A stretch of DNA of 38,968 nt from Flavobacteriales bacterium (GTDB taxonomy: Bacteria; Bacteroidota; Bacteroidia; Flavobacteriales_E; Vicingaceae), in contig JACJZA010000023.1 in NCBI GenBank assembly GCA_020635825.1, positions 1 through 38,968 of the forward strand, written 5' to 3'. How positions within the stretch are numbered: position 1 is the stretch's first letter; every line of letters begins with the position of its first letter. Of the stretch, positions 26,877 through 34,938 are shown piece by piece. Below the pieces are notes generated by a model that was given only the letters and a program-made list of their open reading frames with translations, did not search any database and was not told where the DNA came from. Position numbers and translations under genes: made by a program.

Positions 26877-28142
26877 TTATTTAATCAAATTGATTTTACC
26901 TGCATGTTGATGCGAAATACCATCTGAATCGAAAGTGATAATTTGCCAGAAATAAATATCTTGGTCAAGCGTTGATCCTAGATTATTTAATTTTCCATTC
27001 CACCCTTCATTAGCATTATTAGTTTTATATATTAATTCGCCAGATTTGTTTTTAATTATCATTTCAAATGAAATATCCCATGTTAATAAAGCTTTAGGCA
27101 TAAAAATATCATTATCACCATCTTGGTTAGGAGAAAAGGCATTTGGAGCATAAAGCACAAAAGCATTTTTATTACTAACAATTACAGTTGAAGAGTTAGA
27201 ACAACCTTGTTTGTTAGTTACAATTAATGTGGTTTTATAGCTTCCTTTTTCATTAAAAATAATTCTAGGAGAAGCAATTTTTGAAGTATTTCCATTTCCA
27301 AAATTCCATATATAAGTATTAGTGTTATCAATAGGTGTTTTAAATTGAGTATATGGATACAAAATTTTATTATCATCATGCATTTCAGCTTCTTCTGTAT
27401 AAGTAAAGGAAGCCTCGGGTGTTGGAAGAACAGTGATTACTTCTTTTTGTTCGTTGATAACTGATTTACCCGTTTTTAAATCAATTCCTTTTAGACTAAT
27501 AGTATAAGTTCCGGGTTTTTGATAAATATAATTTGGTGAAGATTCTGAAGATGTATTCCCATCACCAAAATTCCAAGTATAAGAAATGTTTTTATAAGCA
27601 GAAGGTTCAACTTTTATCACTTCTCCCAAACAGATTTTTGTTTTATTTAATTTAAAACTCACATAAAGCTCTGGGGTTATTTCATTTTTATTTTCAGGTA
27701 ATGAAGAGTTGTTATCAGAAGAAGTAGGTAAGTTGGTTAAATTTTCTTTTTCTATTGTTGTTGATGAAACATTTGAAATTTCTTGCGTTTCATTTACTTC
27801 TTTTTGATCATCATTTTTGCTAACATGTTGATTTTCTTTACTTTTTGTGAAAGTGTTTTCTTTTTCATCCAAATGAATAGTTGAAACAGGAGTTTCATTA
27901 CTTATTGTATTGTTTGGTAATGATGAAATTGATTTTTCCTCATTAATGATAGAAGGCGAAAAAATAAAATAACCAATGGTAGAAATTGCGGAAACAGTAA
28001 TTACAGTATAAAAAACCTTTTTAAGCAACAAATTGGTTTTTGCTATTTTAAGTTTTTTTTGGGTAGCTAACCAATGAGCTTCATTATATGGAGCTTCAAA
28101 TTGATTTGCTTTTTCTTTTATAATATCTTCAAAATTACTCAT
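26877..28142 (-). CDS. Membrane-anchored PKD/CHU_C protein with candidate anti-sigma N terminus
   Basis: A 421-residue protein with an unusual order. A soluble N-terminal stretch (1-42, FEDIIKEKANQFEAPYNEAH), a single transmembrane helix (about 43-62) and a Ser/Asn/Glu-rich linker come first. Two PKD domains follow (SYTWNFGDGNTSSESSP at about 188; NTYIWNFGNGNTSKIASP at about 278), then a CHU_C-type C-terminal domain (APNAFSPNQDGDNDIFMP ... GWNGKLNNLGS). There is no cleavable signal peptide, so the N terminus should stay cytoplasmic and the rest periplasmic. It overlaps the ECF sigma gene by 8 nt, the position where anti-sigma factors normally sit. That suggests the short N terminus binds the sigma factor and the PKD/CHU_C part senses or contacts the T9SS. 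The domains are seen; the anti-sigma role is inferred from position and topology. Confidence 0.78.
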   Translation of the reverse strand: MSNFEDIIKEKANQFEAPYNEAHWLATQKKLKIAKTNLLLKKVFYTVITVSAISTIGYFIFSPSIINEEKSISSLPNNTISNETPVSTIHLDEKENTFTKSKENQHVSKNDDQKEVNETQEISNVSSTTIEKENLTNLPTSSDNNSSLPENKNEITPELYVSFKLNKTKICLGEVIKVEPSAYKNISYTWNFGDGNTSSESSPNYIYQKPGTYTISLKGIDLKTGKSVINEQKEVITVLPTPEASFTYTEEAEMHDDNKILYPYTQFKTPIDNTNTYIWNFGNGNTSKIASPRIIFNEKGSYKTTLIVTNKQGCSNSSTVIVSNKNAFVLYAPNAFSPNQDGDNDIFMPKALLTWDISFEMIIKNKSGELIYKTNNANEGWNGKLNNLGSTLDQDIYFWQIITFDSDGISHQHAGKINLIK

Positions 28143-28707
28143 GGTAATATTTCTTTTCTTTTGCTAATAAAATACTTCTAAGGTTCGATTTAGCTTTTGC
28201 TAGATTTGATTTAGACGTCCCTTCACTGATGTTTAAATGCTCTGCAATATCTTGATGTTTATAGCCATCTATAACATACATGTTAAAAACAGTTTTATAA
28301 ACTGGAGATAATTGTTGTATCGCATCCATAATATCACTTACTCCAAATTGACTGTAAATATGATCTTCTGATTCTACTTTTGATGTTTCTAGTATAAAAT
28401 CATTTTCATCCTCAACAACATTGAAATTTTTACTTTTTCGATAAAAATCAATAGCTGTATTAACCATAATTCGCCTAATCCAACCTTCTAAAGAACCTTT
28501 GTTGTCATAATGTTTTAAATTCATAAAGACCTTTACAAATCCATCTTGCAATAAATCAGCGGCATCATCGGCGTTTTTTGAATAGCGAAAACAAACATTC
28601 ATCATTTTGCTATAAAACATTTTATAGAGCTCCTTTTGAGCTTTTTGATCTCCGCTAATGCATTTTTTTACAATGCCGAACAATATGTCTTGATCCGCAA
28701 GATCCAT
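28135..28707 (-). CDS. ECF-type RNA polymerase sigma factor
   Basis: A 190-residue sigma-70 family protein of extracytoplasmic-function type. Region 2 is seen at MFYSKMMNVCFRYSKNADDAADLLQDGFVKVFMNLKHY (about 29-66), with region 2.4-like GWIRRIMVNTAIDFYRK. Region 4 has the helix-turn-helix (SPVYKTVFNMYVIDGYKHQD, then IAEHLNISEGTSKSNLAKAK). The overlap with the downstream membrane protein fits a sigma/anti-sigma pair. Which promoters it reads cannot be told; in Bacteroidota some ECF factors control T9SS genes (for example SigP of Porphyromonas), but identity with that factor is not claimed. No clear TAnnTTTG box lies upstream, so it may read its own promoter. Confidence 0.93.
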   Translation of the reverse strand: MDLADQDILFGIVKKCISGDQKAQKELYKMFYSKMMNVCFRYSKNADDAADLLQDGFVKVFMNLKHYDNKGSLEGWIRRIMVNTAIDFYRKSKNFNVVEDENDFILETSKVESEDHIYSQFGVSDIMDAIQQLSPVYKTVFNMYVIDGYKHQDIAEHLNISEGTSKSNLAKAKSNLRSILLAKEKKYYHE

Positions 28708-28802
28708 TATAACACTTTTGAAAGACGTTAGTTTTAATTTTTAGTTGCCTGTATACCAAACAATGTGTGAAAATAAGTAATTATCAATTAAAAATTAAAC
28801 AC

Positions 28803-28840
28803 AAAAAAAACCGAATGGTACATATCATTCGGTTTTTCAA
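28803..28840 (-). terminator. Intrinsic terminator downstream of the DUF3078 gene
   Basis: CCGAATG (28811-28817) pairs with CATTCGG (28826-28832) around an 8-base loop. An A8 run at 28803-28810 becomes a U-tract when read leftward. It lies shortly after the DUF3078 stop at 28858. Confidence 0.85.
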
Positions 28841-28857
28841 TAATATTTTAGAGTTTA

Positions 28858-29814
28858 TTAAAACTTATAGGTAAAACCAATTCCTAAAACTTCTTTAAAC
28901 TGTACTCTTGGTCCAACCGCGTCAATTATATCATCACCATTTTCATCTACGGCAATATCAATGTCGTGATCGTAAATTAATTGAGTGTTGATAGTAGCTG
29001 AAATGTAATCGTTTACTTTTAACGCAATTAAAGTTTCCCAGTTTACATCAATGTGGTCTGGTTCTTCTGCATAATTTGAAAACAACTCCAATTTTGATTG
29101 AAGTTTTATGTTTTTCATAATGTCAGCATTTACAATAGCCCTTAAATAACCACCGTATTCTGTTCTAAACATTTTCCCTTTTGTGACTAATTTCCCAAAA
29201 TCATCATATTCTGCAGCCTCAACACCAAAAGCACCAGCATTAGCTAGAGTTTCGTCAGCGACGATGGTCATTTTAGTAGTTAAGGGAGATATGAAAAGAG
29301 TAAAAGCATTACTTGGTTTATAATCTAAACCGATTGCTCCTAAAACATAACCAGGAGCCATAAATTTCGAAATTACTGTTGAGTCATCTGGATAATTATA
29401 ACCGGGAGCCATTTGTGATTTAAAATTAACCAATCCGGCATAATACCAGTTTTTAAAAGCTTTGTAGCCATACTTTGACATAAAGTCAATTTTATCATCG
29501 GTTTTTCGTAGTCCAGCATCACCTTGTTTTAAAATACCATAACCTAAATCTAAGCTATTATCCCAAGTAGATTTTCCAACTTTTAGGTTAGCAAATAAAC
29601 TGGTTAACCCATTTAAAGAAATCGAGTTGTCACCACCGGCCGACCAATTCGTTAAGCTTACTTGAGTAAAATTGATAGATATTACGCCCCCAGTTCTCCA
29701 ACCATCTAGACTATCTTTTCTTTGTTTTTTAAGATGTTCTTCTGCTTCAGTAGTTTGTGAAAAAGCACAAAAAGTTATTAGTAGACAGAATGTACTTGTA
29801 AGAATGTATTTCAT
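28858..29814 (-). CDS. DUF3078 domain outer-membrane protein
   Basis: A 318-residue secreted protein. A signal peptide (MKYILTSTFCLLITFCAFSQ) is followed by a charged stretch and then the DUF3078 core, recognised by GWRTGGVISINFTQVSLTNW and SAGGDNSISLNGLTSLFANL. It shows alternating patterns of transmembrane strands and ends in an aromatic (GIGFTYKF), the mark of an outer-membrane beta-barrel. The family is widespread in Bacteroidota without known function. An acidic loop (IDIAVDENGDDIIDAVGPR) interrupts the last strands. It is 44 bp downstream of the coiled-coil membrane gene and may be co-transcribed with it. An intrinsic terminator follows. Confidence 0.85.
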   Translation of the reverse strand: MKYILTSTFCLLITFCAFSQTTEAEEHLKKQRKDSLDGWRTGGVISINFTQVSLTNWSAGGDNSISLNGLTSLFANLKVGKSTWDNSLDLGYGILKQGDAGLRKTDDKIDFMSKYGYKAFKNWYYAGLVNFKSQMAPGYNYPDDSTVISKFMAPGYVLGAIGLDYKPSNAFTLFISPLTTKMTIVADETLANAGAFGVEAAEYDDFGKLVTKGKMFRTEYGGYLRAIVNADIMKNIKLQSKLELFSNYAEEPDHIDVNWETLIALKVNDYISATINTQLIYDHDIDIAVDENGDDIIDAVGPRVQFKEVLGIGFTYKF

Positions 29815-29858
29815 GAAATTTAAATTTAAAAGGGCGCAAAAATAAAGAATAATGCTAC

Positions 29859-30797
29859 TTATTTCAAGGTCATTTTTGTTTTTCCAATATCAACACCATC
29901 AGCATAAACTTCTATGTTGTATTCACCAACAGAAAACTCGTCGGTTTTAACCCAATCCATAGTAATTTGCATTTCTTGATTTTGATAATTGATTTGTTTT
30001 TTCACACTAAACAAACCTCGTATTCCATTAAAATCAAATTTGTTGGAATCGTCTGTTTTTTCAGATAAAACTTTACCATCTGGCGTTAAAATTCTTACAT
30101 AAATCCATTTGTTTCCAGCGGGAGTAATATCATTTTTTTGAATGGTAAAAGTTGTTCTAATTTTATCTGTTTTTTTGGCCTTATCAATTTCTTTTCCTGT
30201 ATTGTCGTTTTTTACTCGCACTCCATATGTGCGCAACCCAACTGTTTTTAAGTAAGAAGCAATAGTTACTTTACTAGACAAACCTTCGTTTTCTTTCGTT
30301 AAGTTTTCAGTTTTACTTTTCTCAGAGGTTAATTCATTTCTTACCACTTGATTTTCTGCCCTTAATTCTTGATTTACAGTGTTTAATGAGTCAATCTGAT
30401 GAATATACCCTTTCATAATGGTGCGCAAGGTTTCGGTCTCTTTTTTTAATTTATAAATCGACCAATCTTTTCCTTTCATTTTTTTAAGTAAATCTTCAAT
30501 TTTTGCTTTTTCAGCTTCAAGTTCAGCACGCAATGTTTCATTGCTTGTTTCCATTGCGTTATATTGAGCTAACATATCTTCTAATTCAAGTTTTACTTTA
30601 TCTCTTTCATCTGTCACTTCAACATATTCAATCTGCTTGTTTTCCAAGTTTTTCTGTAGTTCTAAATTTTGCCAGATTAAAAAACCACAAAATCCTAATA
30701 AAAGAATAATAACTACAACTAGTAGTTTATTGGTTTTACTCCCTTTTTTCTCTGGCAATGCATTATTATTTCCTATTGTTTCTTTCGTGTTTTCCAT
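29859..30797 (-). CDS. Coiled-coil membrane-anchored protein
   Basis: A 312-residue protein with a short cytoplasmic N terminus, one transmembrane helix (about 24-46, LLVVVIILLLGFCGFLIW) and a long coiled coil (about 47-175) with heptad-like Leu/Glu/Lys patterns (LEDMLAQYNAMETSNETLRA, MKGKDWSIYKLKKETETLRT). A beta-rich periplasmic domain follows (about 175-312; TVGLRTYGVRVKNDNTGKEI, WIYVRILTPDGKVLSEKTDD, DEFSVGEYNIEVYADGVDIG). Similar 'coil plus C-terminal beta domain' proteins are conserved in Bacteroidota but unnamed. The beta domain would reach well into the periplasm on the coil, so a link to cell wall or outer membrane is plausible but not shown. It lies upstream of DUF3078 and is divergent from comF across 100 bp. 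Confidence 0.75.
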   Translation of the reverse strand: MENTKETIGNNNALPEKKGSKTNKLLVVVIILLLGFCGFLIWQNLELQKNLENKQIEYVEVTDERDKVKLELEDMLAQYNAMETSNETLRAELEAEKAKIEDLLKKMKGKDWSIYKLKKETETLRTIMKGYIHQIDSLNTVNQELRAENQVVRNELTSEKSKTENLTKENEGLSSKVTIASYLKTVGLRTYGVRVKNDNTGKEIDKAKKTDKIRTTFTIQKNDITPAGNKWIYVRILTPDGKVLSEKTDDSNKFDFNGIRGLFSVKKQINYQNQEMQITMDWVKTDEFSVGEYNIEVYADGVDIGKTKMTLK

Positions 30798-30897
30798 CGG
30801 TTTATTAACTTAGATTATCAAAAGTAAATGATTTTTAAAAAGCTGTATTTTTATAAATGAAAAGTTATGCAAACAGAGCTGTGTATAAACTAATAGT

Positions 30898-31572
30898 ATG
30901 ATTAACGATTTTTTCAACTTAATATTTCCTAAACTTTGCTATGCTTGTAACGGCACGTTGCTTAAACACGAAAGAGAAATTTGTACACCATGTCAAATAC
31001 ATTTACCAAAAACCAATTTTCATTTAGATGTAGATAATAAATTAAATAAGATCTTTTGGGGAAGAGTAGATGTAGAATCAGTAGCAGCGTTTTATTATTT
31101 CAATAAAGGGAATAAAGTTCAAAATTTGTTACATCAATTAAAATATAAAGGAGCAAAAGAAGTAGGTGAGAAGATAGGGATTCTCTATGGGTTTGAATTA
31201 ATGAATTCTTCTTTGTTTGAAAAAGTAGATTTGATTATTCCTGTTCCTTTGCATCCCAAAAAACACAAAAAAAGAGGTTATAATCAAAGTGAATGGTTTG
31301 CCAAAGGATTGGTAAGTTCAATGCAAAAAGAACTTTGTTTAGACGTTTTATTTAGAAATCAATTTTCTGAAACTCAAACGAAAAAAAGTAGATTTAATCG
31401 TTGGGAAAATGTTGCCGAAATTTTTGAATTAAGAAATCAAGAAAAAATTAGAGATAAACATATCCTTTTAGTCGATGATGTAATTACTACAGGAGCAACC
31501 TTAGAGGCATGTATTAAAGTTTTAAAAAGTGAACAATGTGCAGTTTCTGTTGTTACAATTGCTTGTGCATAA
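30898..31572 (+). CDS. comF: ComF family phosphoribosyltransferase-like protein
   Basis: A 224-residue ComF-type protein associated with DNA uptake or recombination. Two CxxC pairs, C14/C17 (CYAC) and C29/C32 (CTPC), form the N-terminal zinc site. The phosphoribosyltransferase fold has the family segment LIIPVPLHPKKHKKRGYNQS and the PRPP-binding loop VDDVITTGAT (192-201). No other competence gene is nearby. The enzyme reaction of ComF is not known. The start is the ATG at 30898; the upstream 100 bp carries the divergent promoters for it and the coiled-coil gene. A GC-rich hairpin follows the stop. Confidence 0.9.
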   Translation: MINDFFNLIFPKLCYACNGTLLKHEREICTPCQIHLPKTNFHLDVDNKLNKIFWGRVDVESVAAFYYFNKGNKVQNLLHQLKYKGAKEVGEKIGILYGFELMNSSLFEKVDLIIPVPLHPKKHKKRGYNQSEWFAKGLVSSMQKELCLDVLFRNQFSETQTKKSRFNRWENVAEIFELRNQEKIRDKHILLVDDVITTGATLEACIKVLKSEQCAVSVVTIACA

Positions 31573-31576
31573 AAAG

Positions 31577-31600
31577 TAAAAACCCCGCTTTTGCGGGGTT
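31577..31600 (-). terminator. Hairpin after comF, U-tract only on the minus strand
   Basis: AACCCCGC (31581-31588) pairs with GCGGGGTT (31593-31600) around TTTT. The A-run at its left gives a U-tract only when read leftward; rightward it is followed by CATTTG. It may still stop comF transcription, but weakly by this rule. Confidence 0.6.
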
Positions 31601-31652
31601 CATTTGCACTAACTAAACAGGAAGGTATGTTTTTGGAGGTAATTTCTATGGT

Positions 31653-31666
31653 CAAAAGTACTTTTG
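31653..31666 (+). promoter_or_regulatory. 14-bp palindrome with an overlapping -7 box match
   Basis: CAAAAGTACTTTTG is a perfect palindrome. Its right half contains TACTTTTG (31659-31666), which fits TAnnTTTG, with TTTG at 31632-31635 as a possible upstream element 23 bases away. It may be a promoter for the sensor kinase gene or a binding site; the kinase ATG is 98 bases on. Confidence 0.4.
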
Positions 31667-31681
31667 TTATGAGTGCTTACG

Positions 31682-31718
31682 TGTTAAAACTACGTTAACA
31701 AATGTTAAAAAGTGTTAA
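31682..31718 (+). promoter_or_regulatory. Helically phased GTTAA direct repeats upstream of the two-component operon
   Basis: GTTAA occurs at 31683, 31694, 31704 and 31714, spaced 11, 10 and 10 bp, all on the same face of the helix. A fifth copy at 31754 is exactly 40 bp further. Direct repeats of about 10-11 bp are the typical site of OmpR/PhoB-family regulators, and the downstream regulator is of that family. Autoregulation is inferred. Confidence 0.55.
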
Positions 31719-31763
31719 ACAGAAAGGGCTTGATAGGCTTTACAAGTATTTTTGTTAACGCTA

Positions 31764-33350
31764 ATGAAAAAGAAATTTATATACTTACTAATTGCTGTAA
31801 TTACATCAGCACTTCTAGGACTTGTAGCCATTCAGTTGTATTGGATAGAAAATGCAGTAACACTTAAAGAAGAAGAATTTAGTAGAGATGTTAAATCGGC
31901 ATTGTATTCGGTTTCTAATAAGCTAGAAAAAATAGAATCGCTAAATCGGGTAAAATTTCATCAACAAAGTCAACAGTTGTTTAATCAAAGAGCTGAGTTG
32001 CTTTATAATATGCAACAAAACCAATATGATAGCACAACGATTTTTGAAAAAGACGGAATCACTTATACCATAAAAGAACAAGAACAGCAAACTCATGGTG
32101 GAAAGCTATATCAAAAAACCATTCAAACGGTTTCAGAAAATGGAAATGAACAGTTACAAGTAAGTGTTGGTTTTGAAACAGGAATCGCAACAGAATCACT
32201 TCAAAAGGTAAAAGACTCTACACTTAATTTTAAACAACAAGAAAAATTAATGTTGTTAGACGATATGTTGAAAAGTATATATCAAACTAACAAATACCGA
32301 ACAATTCTTGAAAGGGTGAATAAACAAATGCTGGACTCTCTTTTAAAATCTGAATTAATCAACAGAGGAATAAAAGCATCATTCCAATATGGAGTTTTTG
32401 ATTATGATGGCAATGGACTATTGGTTGACTCACTTTCTAATATTAATAAAATAAGACAATCAGATTATTATGCTCAACTATTTCCTGGCGACATTCTTGA
32501 GGAGCCTCATTTTTTAAGCATTTATTTTCCTCATCAGAAAGGGTATTTATTAAAAACGATGTGGTTAATGTTACTGACATCAGTATTATTGTTAATTATC
32601 ATTGTATGGGCATTTACTTATACTATTCAAACTATCTTCAAACAAAAAAAATTATCTGAGATTAAAAATGACTTTATAAGCAACATGACTCATGAGTTGA
32701 AAACACCTATATCAACCATTTCCCTAGCTTGTGAGGCTTTGTCTGATAAAGATATTTGCAACAACCCTTCAACAAGTAGCAATTATGTGAATATGATAAG
32801 TCAAGAAAACAAAAGGTTGGGGTTGTTGGTTGAGAGTGTTTTGAAAAGTGCTATGTGGGATAAAGACTTGAAACTCAAAAAAGAAGAATTAGATATACAT
32901 CAAATCATTAAACAAGTCACAGAAAATATTCTTATACAAGTAGAGAATAAACAAGGGAAAATAGAGAAAGAATTATTGGCGAAAATAAATACAATAGTTG
33001 CTGATAAAGTCCATGTTACTAATTTGATTTACAATTTATTGGATAACGCTAATAAGTATTCTCTTGAATCTCCGGTTATAAAAATTAAAACTGAAGATTT
33101 CAAACAAGGGTTATTGTTAAGTGTTTCAGATAAAGGGATTGGTATCAAAAAAGAAGATATTAATAAGATTTTTGAGAAGTTTTATCGAGTTCCTACCGGG
33201 AATATTCATAATGTTAAAGGATTTGGATTGGGGTTAAACTATGTAAAAGCAATAGTAGAAAAGCATGGTGGAGAAATACAAGTTTTGAGTGAGATTGGAA
33301 AAGGAACCACATTTAGAATTTACTTACCTTATTCATACAACGAAAATTAA
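31764..33350 (+). CDS. Membrane sensor histidine kinase (OmpR-partner type)
   Basis: A 528-residue kinase. Two transmembrane helices (about 6-26 and 266-290) bracket a 240-residue, mostly helical periplasmic domain rich in Gln and Glu. The HisKA motif is FISNMTHELKTPISTI with H310 as phospho-acceptor. The ATPase boxes are NLIYNLLDNANKYS (N), DKGIGIKKEDINKIFEKFYR (G1/F) and GFGLGLNYVKAIVEKHGG (G2). There is no HAMP or PAS domain. The start is the ATG at 31764; a TTG 12 bases earlier would sit inside the last GTTAA copy. It lies 6 bp before the regulator gene and is clearly co-transcribed. It resembles the PorY/RprX type common in Bacteroidota, but identity cannot be settled here. No ligand can be named. 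Confidence 0.93.
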   Translation: MKKKFIYLLIAVITSALLGLVAIQLYWIENAVTLKEEEFSRDVKSALYSVSNKLEKIESLNRVKFHQQSQQLFNQRAELLYNMQQNQYDSTTIFEKDGITYTIKEQEQQTHGGKLYQKTIQTVSENGNEQLQVSVGFETGIATESLQKVKDSTLNFKQQEKLMLLDDMLKSIYQTNKYRTILERVNKQMLDSLLKSELINRGIKASFQYGVFDYDGNGLLVDSLSNINKIRQSDYYAQLFPGDILEEPHFLSIYFPHQKGYLLKTMWLMLLTSVLLLIIIVWAFTYTIQTIFKQKKLSEIKNDFISNMTHELKTPISTISLACEALSDKDICNNPSTSSNYVNMISQENKRLGLLVESVLKSAMWDKDLKLKKEELDIHQIIKQVTENILIQVENKQGKIEKELLAKINTIVADKVHVTNLIYNLLDNANKYSLESPVIKIKTEDFKQGLLLSVSDKGIGIKKEDINKIFEKFYRVPTGNIHNVKGFGLGLNYVKAIVEKHGGEIQVLSEIGKGTTFRIYLPYSYNEN

Positions 33351-33356
33351 TAATCT

Positions 33357-34052
33357 ATGCAAAAAAACGTAAAAATATTATTGGCTGAAGATGATGTAAA
33401 TCTTGGTAATTTATTGAGTGATTATTTAAAAGCAAAAGGATATAAAACAACTTTGGCAGCTAATGGAGATGAAGCATTTACTTTATTTGCAAAAGATCAA
33501 TATCATTTATGTTTGTTTGATGTAATGATGCCAGTAAAGGATGGCTTTACTTTAGCAAAGGAGATTAGAAAAATCAATGAAACGATTCCTATCATTTTTT
33601 TAACTGCAAAATCAATGAAAGATGACACCCTTCAAGGGTTTCAATCAGGGGCAGATGATTACATTACTAAACCTTTTAGTATGGAAGAATTGTTGGCTAG
33701 AATTAATGCAGTATTGAGAAGAACTCAATCACAAACCCAAGAACAAGAAGAAAAAATATATAATATAGGAAACTATGTTTTCGATTATCAAAAGAGAGAG
33801 CTGTCAATGAATGGTGATACACAAAAATTAACTTCAAAAGAGAATGATTTGTTGAGATTGTTGGCACAAAATACCGGAAAAGTATTAGAAAGAACCTATG
33901 CTTTAAAAGCAATTTGGGGAGACGATAATTATTTTAACGCAAGGAGTATGGATGTGTATATTGCTAAACTCAGGAAACACCTCAATAAAGATGAAAGAAT
34001 TGAAATTATGAATGTACATGGAAGGGGCTTTCGTTTTTTTATTCATGATTGA
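33357..34052 (+). CDS. OmpR/PhoB-family response regulator
   Basis: A 231-residue two-domain DNA-binding regulator. The receiver has the acidic pair (LLAEDD), phospho-acceptor D55 (CLFDVMMPVKDGF), the Thr in FLTAKS and K105 (DDYITKPFSMEE). The C-terminal winged helix (about 135-231) has KLTSKENDLLRLLAQNTGKV, then MDVYIAKLRKHLNKDERIEI and the wing NVHGRGFRF. It follows the kinase by 6 bp. The phased GTTAA repeats upstream of the kinase are its obvious candidate binding site. The immediate downstream neighbours (Usp and ferritin, 57 bp on, with their own promoter box) could be part of its stress regulon, which is only an inference. Confidence 0.95.
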   Translation: MQKNVKILLAEDDVNLGNLLSDYLKAKGYKTTLAANGDEAFTLFAKDQYHLCLFDVMMPVKDGFTLAKEIRKINETIPIIFLTAKSMKDDTLQGFQSGADDYITKPFSMEELLARINAVLRRTQSQTQEQEEKIYNIGNYVFDYQKRELSMNGDTQKLTSKENDLLRLLAQNTGKVLERTYALKAIWGDDNYFNARSMDVYIAKLRKHLNKDERIEIMNVHGRGFRFFIHD

Positions 34053-34085
34053 TAAAAATCATTTCTTTACAAGTTGTTTATTCTT

Positions 34086-34093
34086 TATATTTG
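34086..34093 (+). promoter_or_regulatory. Candidate -7 promoter box of the usp-ferritin pair
   Basis: TATATTTG matches TAnnTTTG exactly, 16 bases before the ATG of the Usp gene. No well-spaced TTG upstream element was found. Confidence 0.5.
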
Positions 34094-34109
34094 AATAAAA
34101 CAACATCTT

Positions 34110-34934
34110 ATGAAAGGAGTTTTATTTCCAACAGATTTTTCTCAAAATGCTGAAAATGCATTACAATTTGCGATAGAAATAGCCCAAAAGTTTAATGCGC
34201 AGCTACATGTTGTTCATGCTTTTCAAATGCCTTATGCTACTTCAGCTCCAATGACTGGTAGGCTGACTGATACGTTAAAAGAAGTTGCAGAAAAAGACTT
34301 GATGGATTATAAAAACAAAATCATTTCAAATCATAAAAATCTAGATATTATCACCAAGGCTTTAGTTGGAGATGTTATTAATGTGGTAGATGATTATTCT
34401 CAAATAGACGATATAGATTTAATTGTAATGGGAACCAAAGGAGCGAGTGGAGTGAAAGAGGTCTTAATAGGAAGCAATGCCGAAGAAGTGGTAAAACATG
34501 CTGACAAACCCGTTTTAATTGTTCCTGAAAAAGCAACTCAATTTTCAATCAATAAAATAGCATTTGCATCAGATTTTGAAGATATTAATTTAAGCGAAGT
34601 GTTTGATGTTTATATTCAGTTTTGTCAAAAGTTTGATGCCGAAACATATATCATTAATATAGAGAAAGAGGAAGACAAATTTTACTCTTCCAAAAAATCC
34701 TATGAAGCCAAAAGATTAGATGTAATTCTGTCTGATGTAAAGCATAATTTTAACTTTGAAGTAAATGAAAATGTTTTAGAAGGAATCAATTCTTTTGTTA
34801 AACAAAACAAATGTGATATGTTGGCGGTACTTTCAAGAAAACACAATTTTTTTGAAAAGATTTTTCATAAAAGTATTACCAATGCATTGACTTGTCACAC
34901 AGAAATACCTATGTTTGTCATAAAAGAAAACTAA
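34110..34934 (+). CDS. Tandem universal stress protein
   Basis: A 274-residue protein with two UspA-like domains. The first (about 1-148) begins VLFPTDFSQNAENALQFAIE and keeps the ATP-binding glycines in GTKGASGVKEVLIGSNAEEV, followed by ADKPVLIVP. The second (about 150-274) keeps the start (IAFASDFEDINLSEVFDV) and end (TEIPMFVIK) but its loop, SRKHNFFEKIFHKS, lacks those glycines and probably does not bind ATP. Such pairs of one binding and one degenerate domain are common. It is followed 4 bp later by the ferritin gene, so the two are one unit. Confidence 0.92.
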   Translation: MKGVLFPTDFSQNAENALQFAIEIAQKFNAQLHVVHAFQMPYATSAPMTGRLTDTLKEVAEKDLMDYKNKIISNHKNLDIITKALVGDVINVVDDYSQIDDIDLIVMGTKGASGVKEVLIGSNAEEVVKHADKPVLIVPEKATQFSINKIAFASDFEDINLSEVFDVYIQFCQKFDAETYIINIEKEEDKFYSSKKSYEAKRLDVILSDVKHNFNFEVNENVLEGINSFVKQNKCDMLAVLSRKHNFFEKIFHKSITNALTCHTEIPMFVIKEN

Positions 34935-34938
34935 AAAG

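Noticed and set aside
31437..31655. 72-codon minus-strand frame over the end of comF
   Set aside because: It is antisense to the PRPP-loop region of comF and contains the terminator hairpin.
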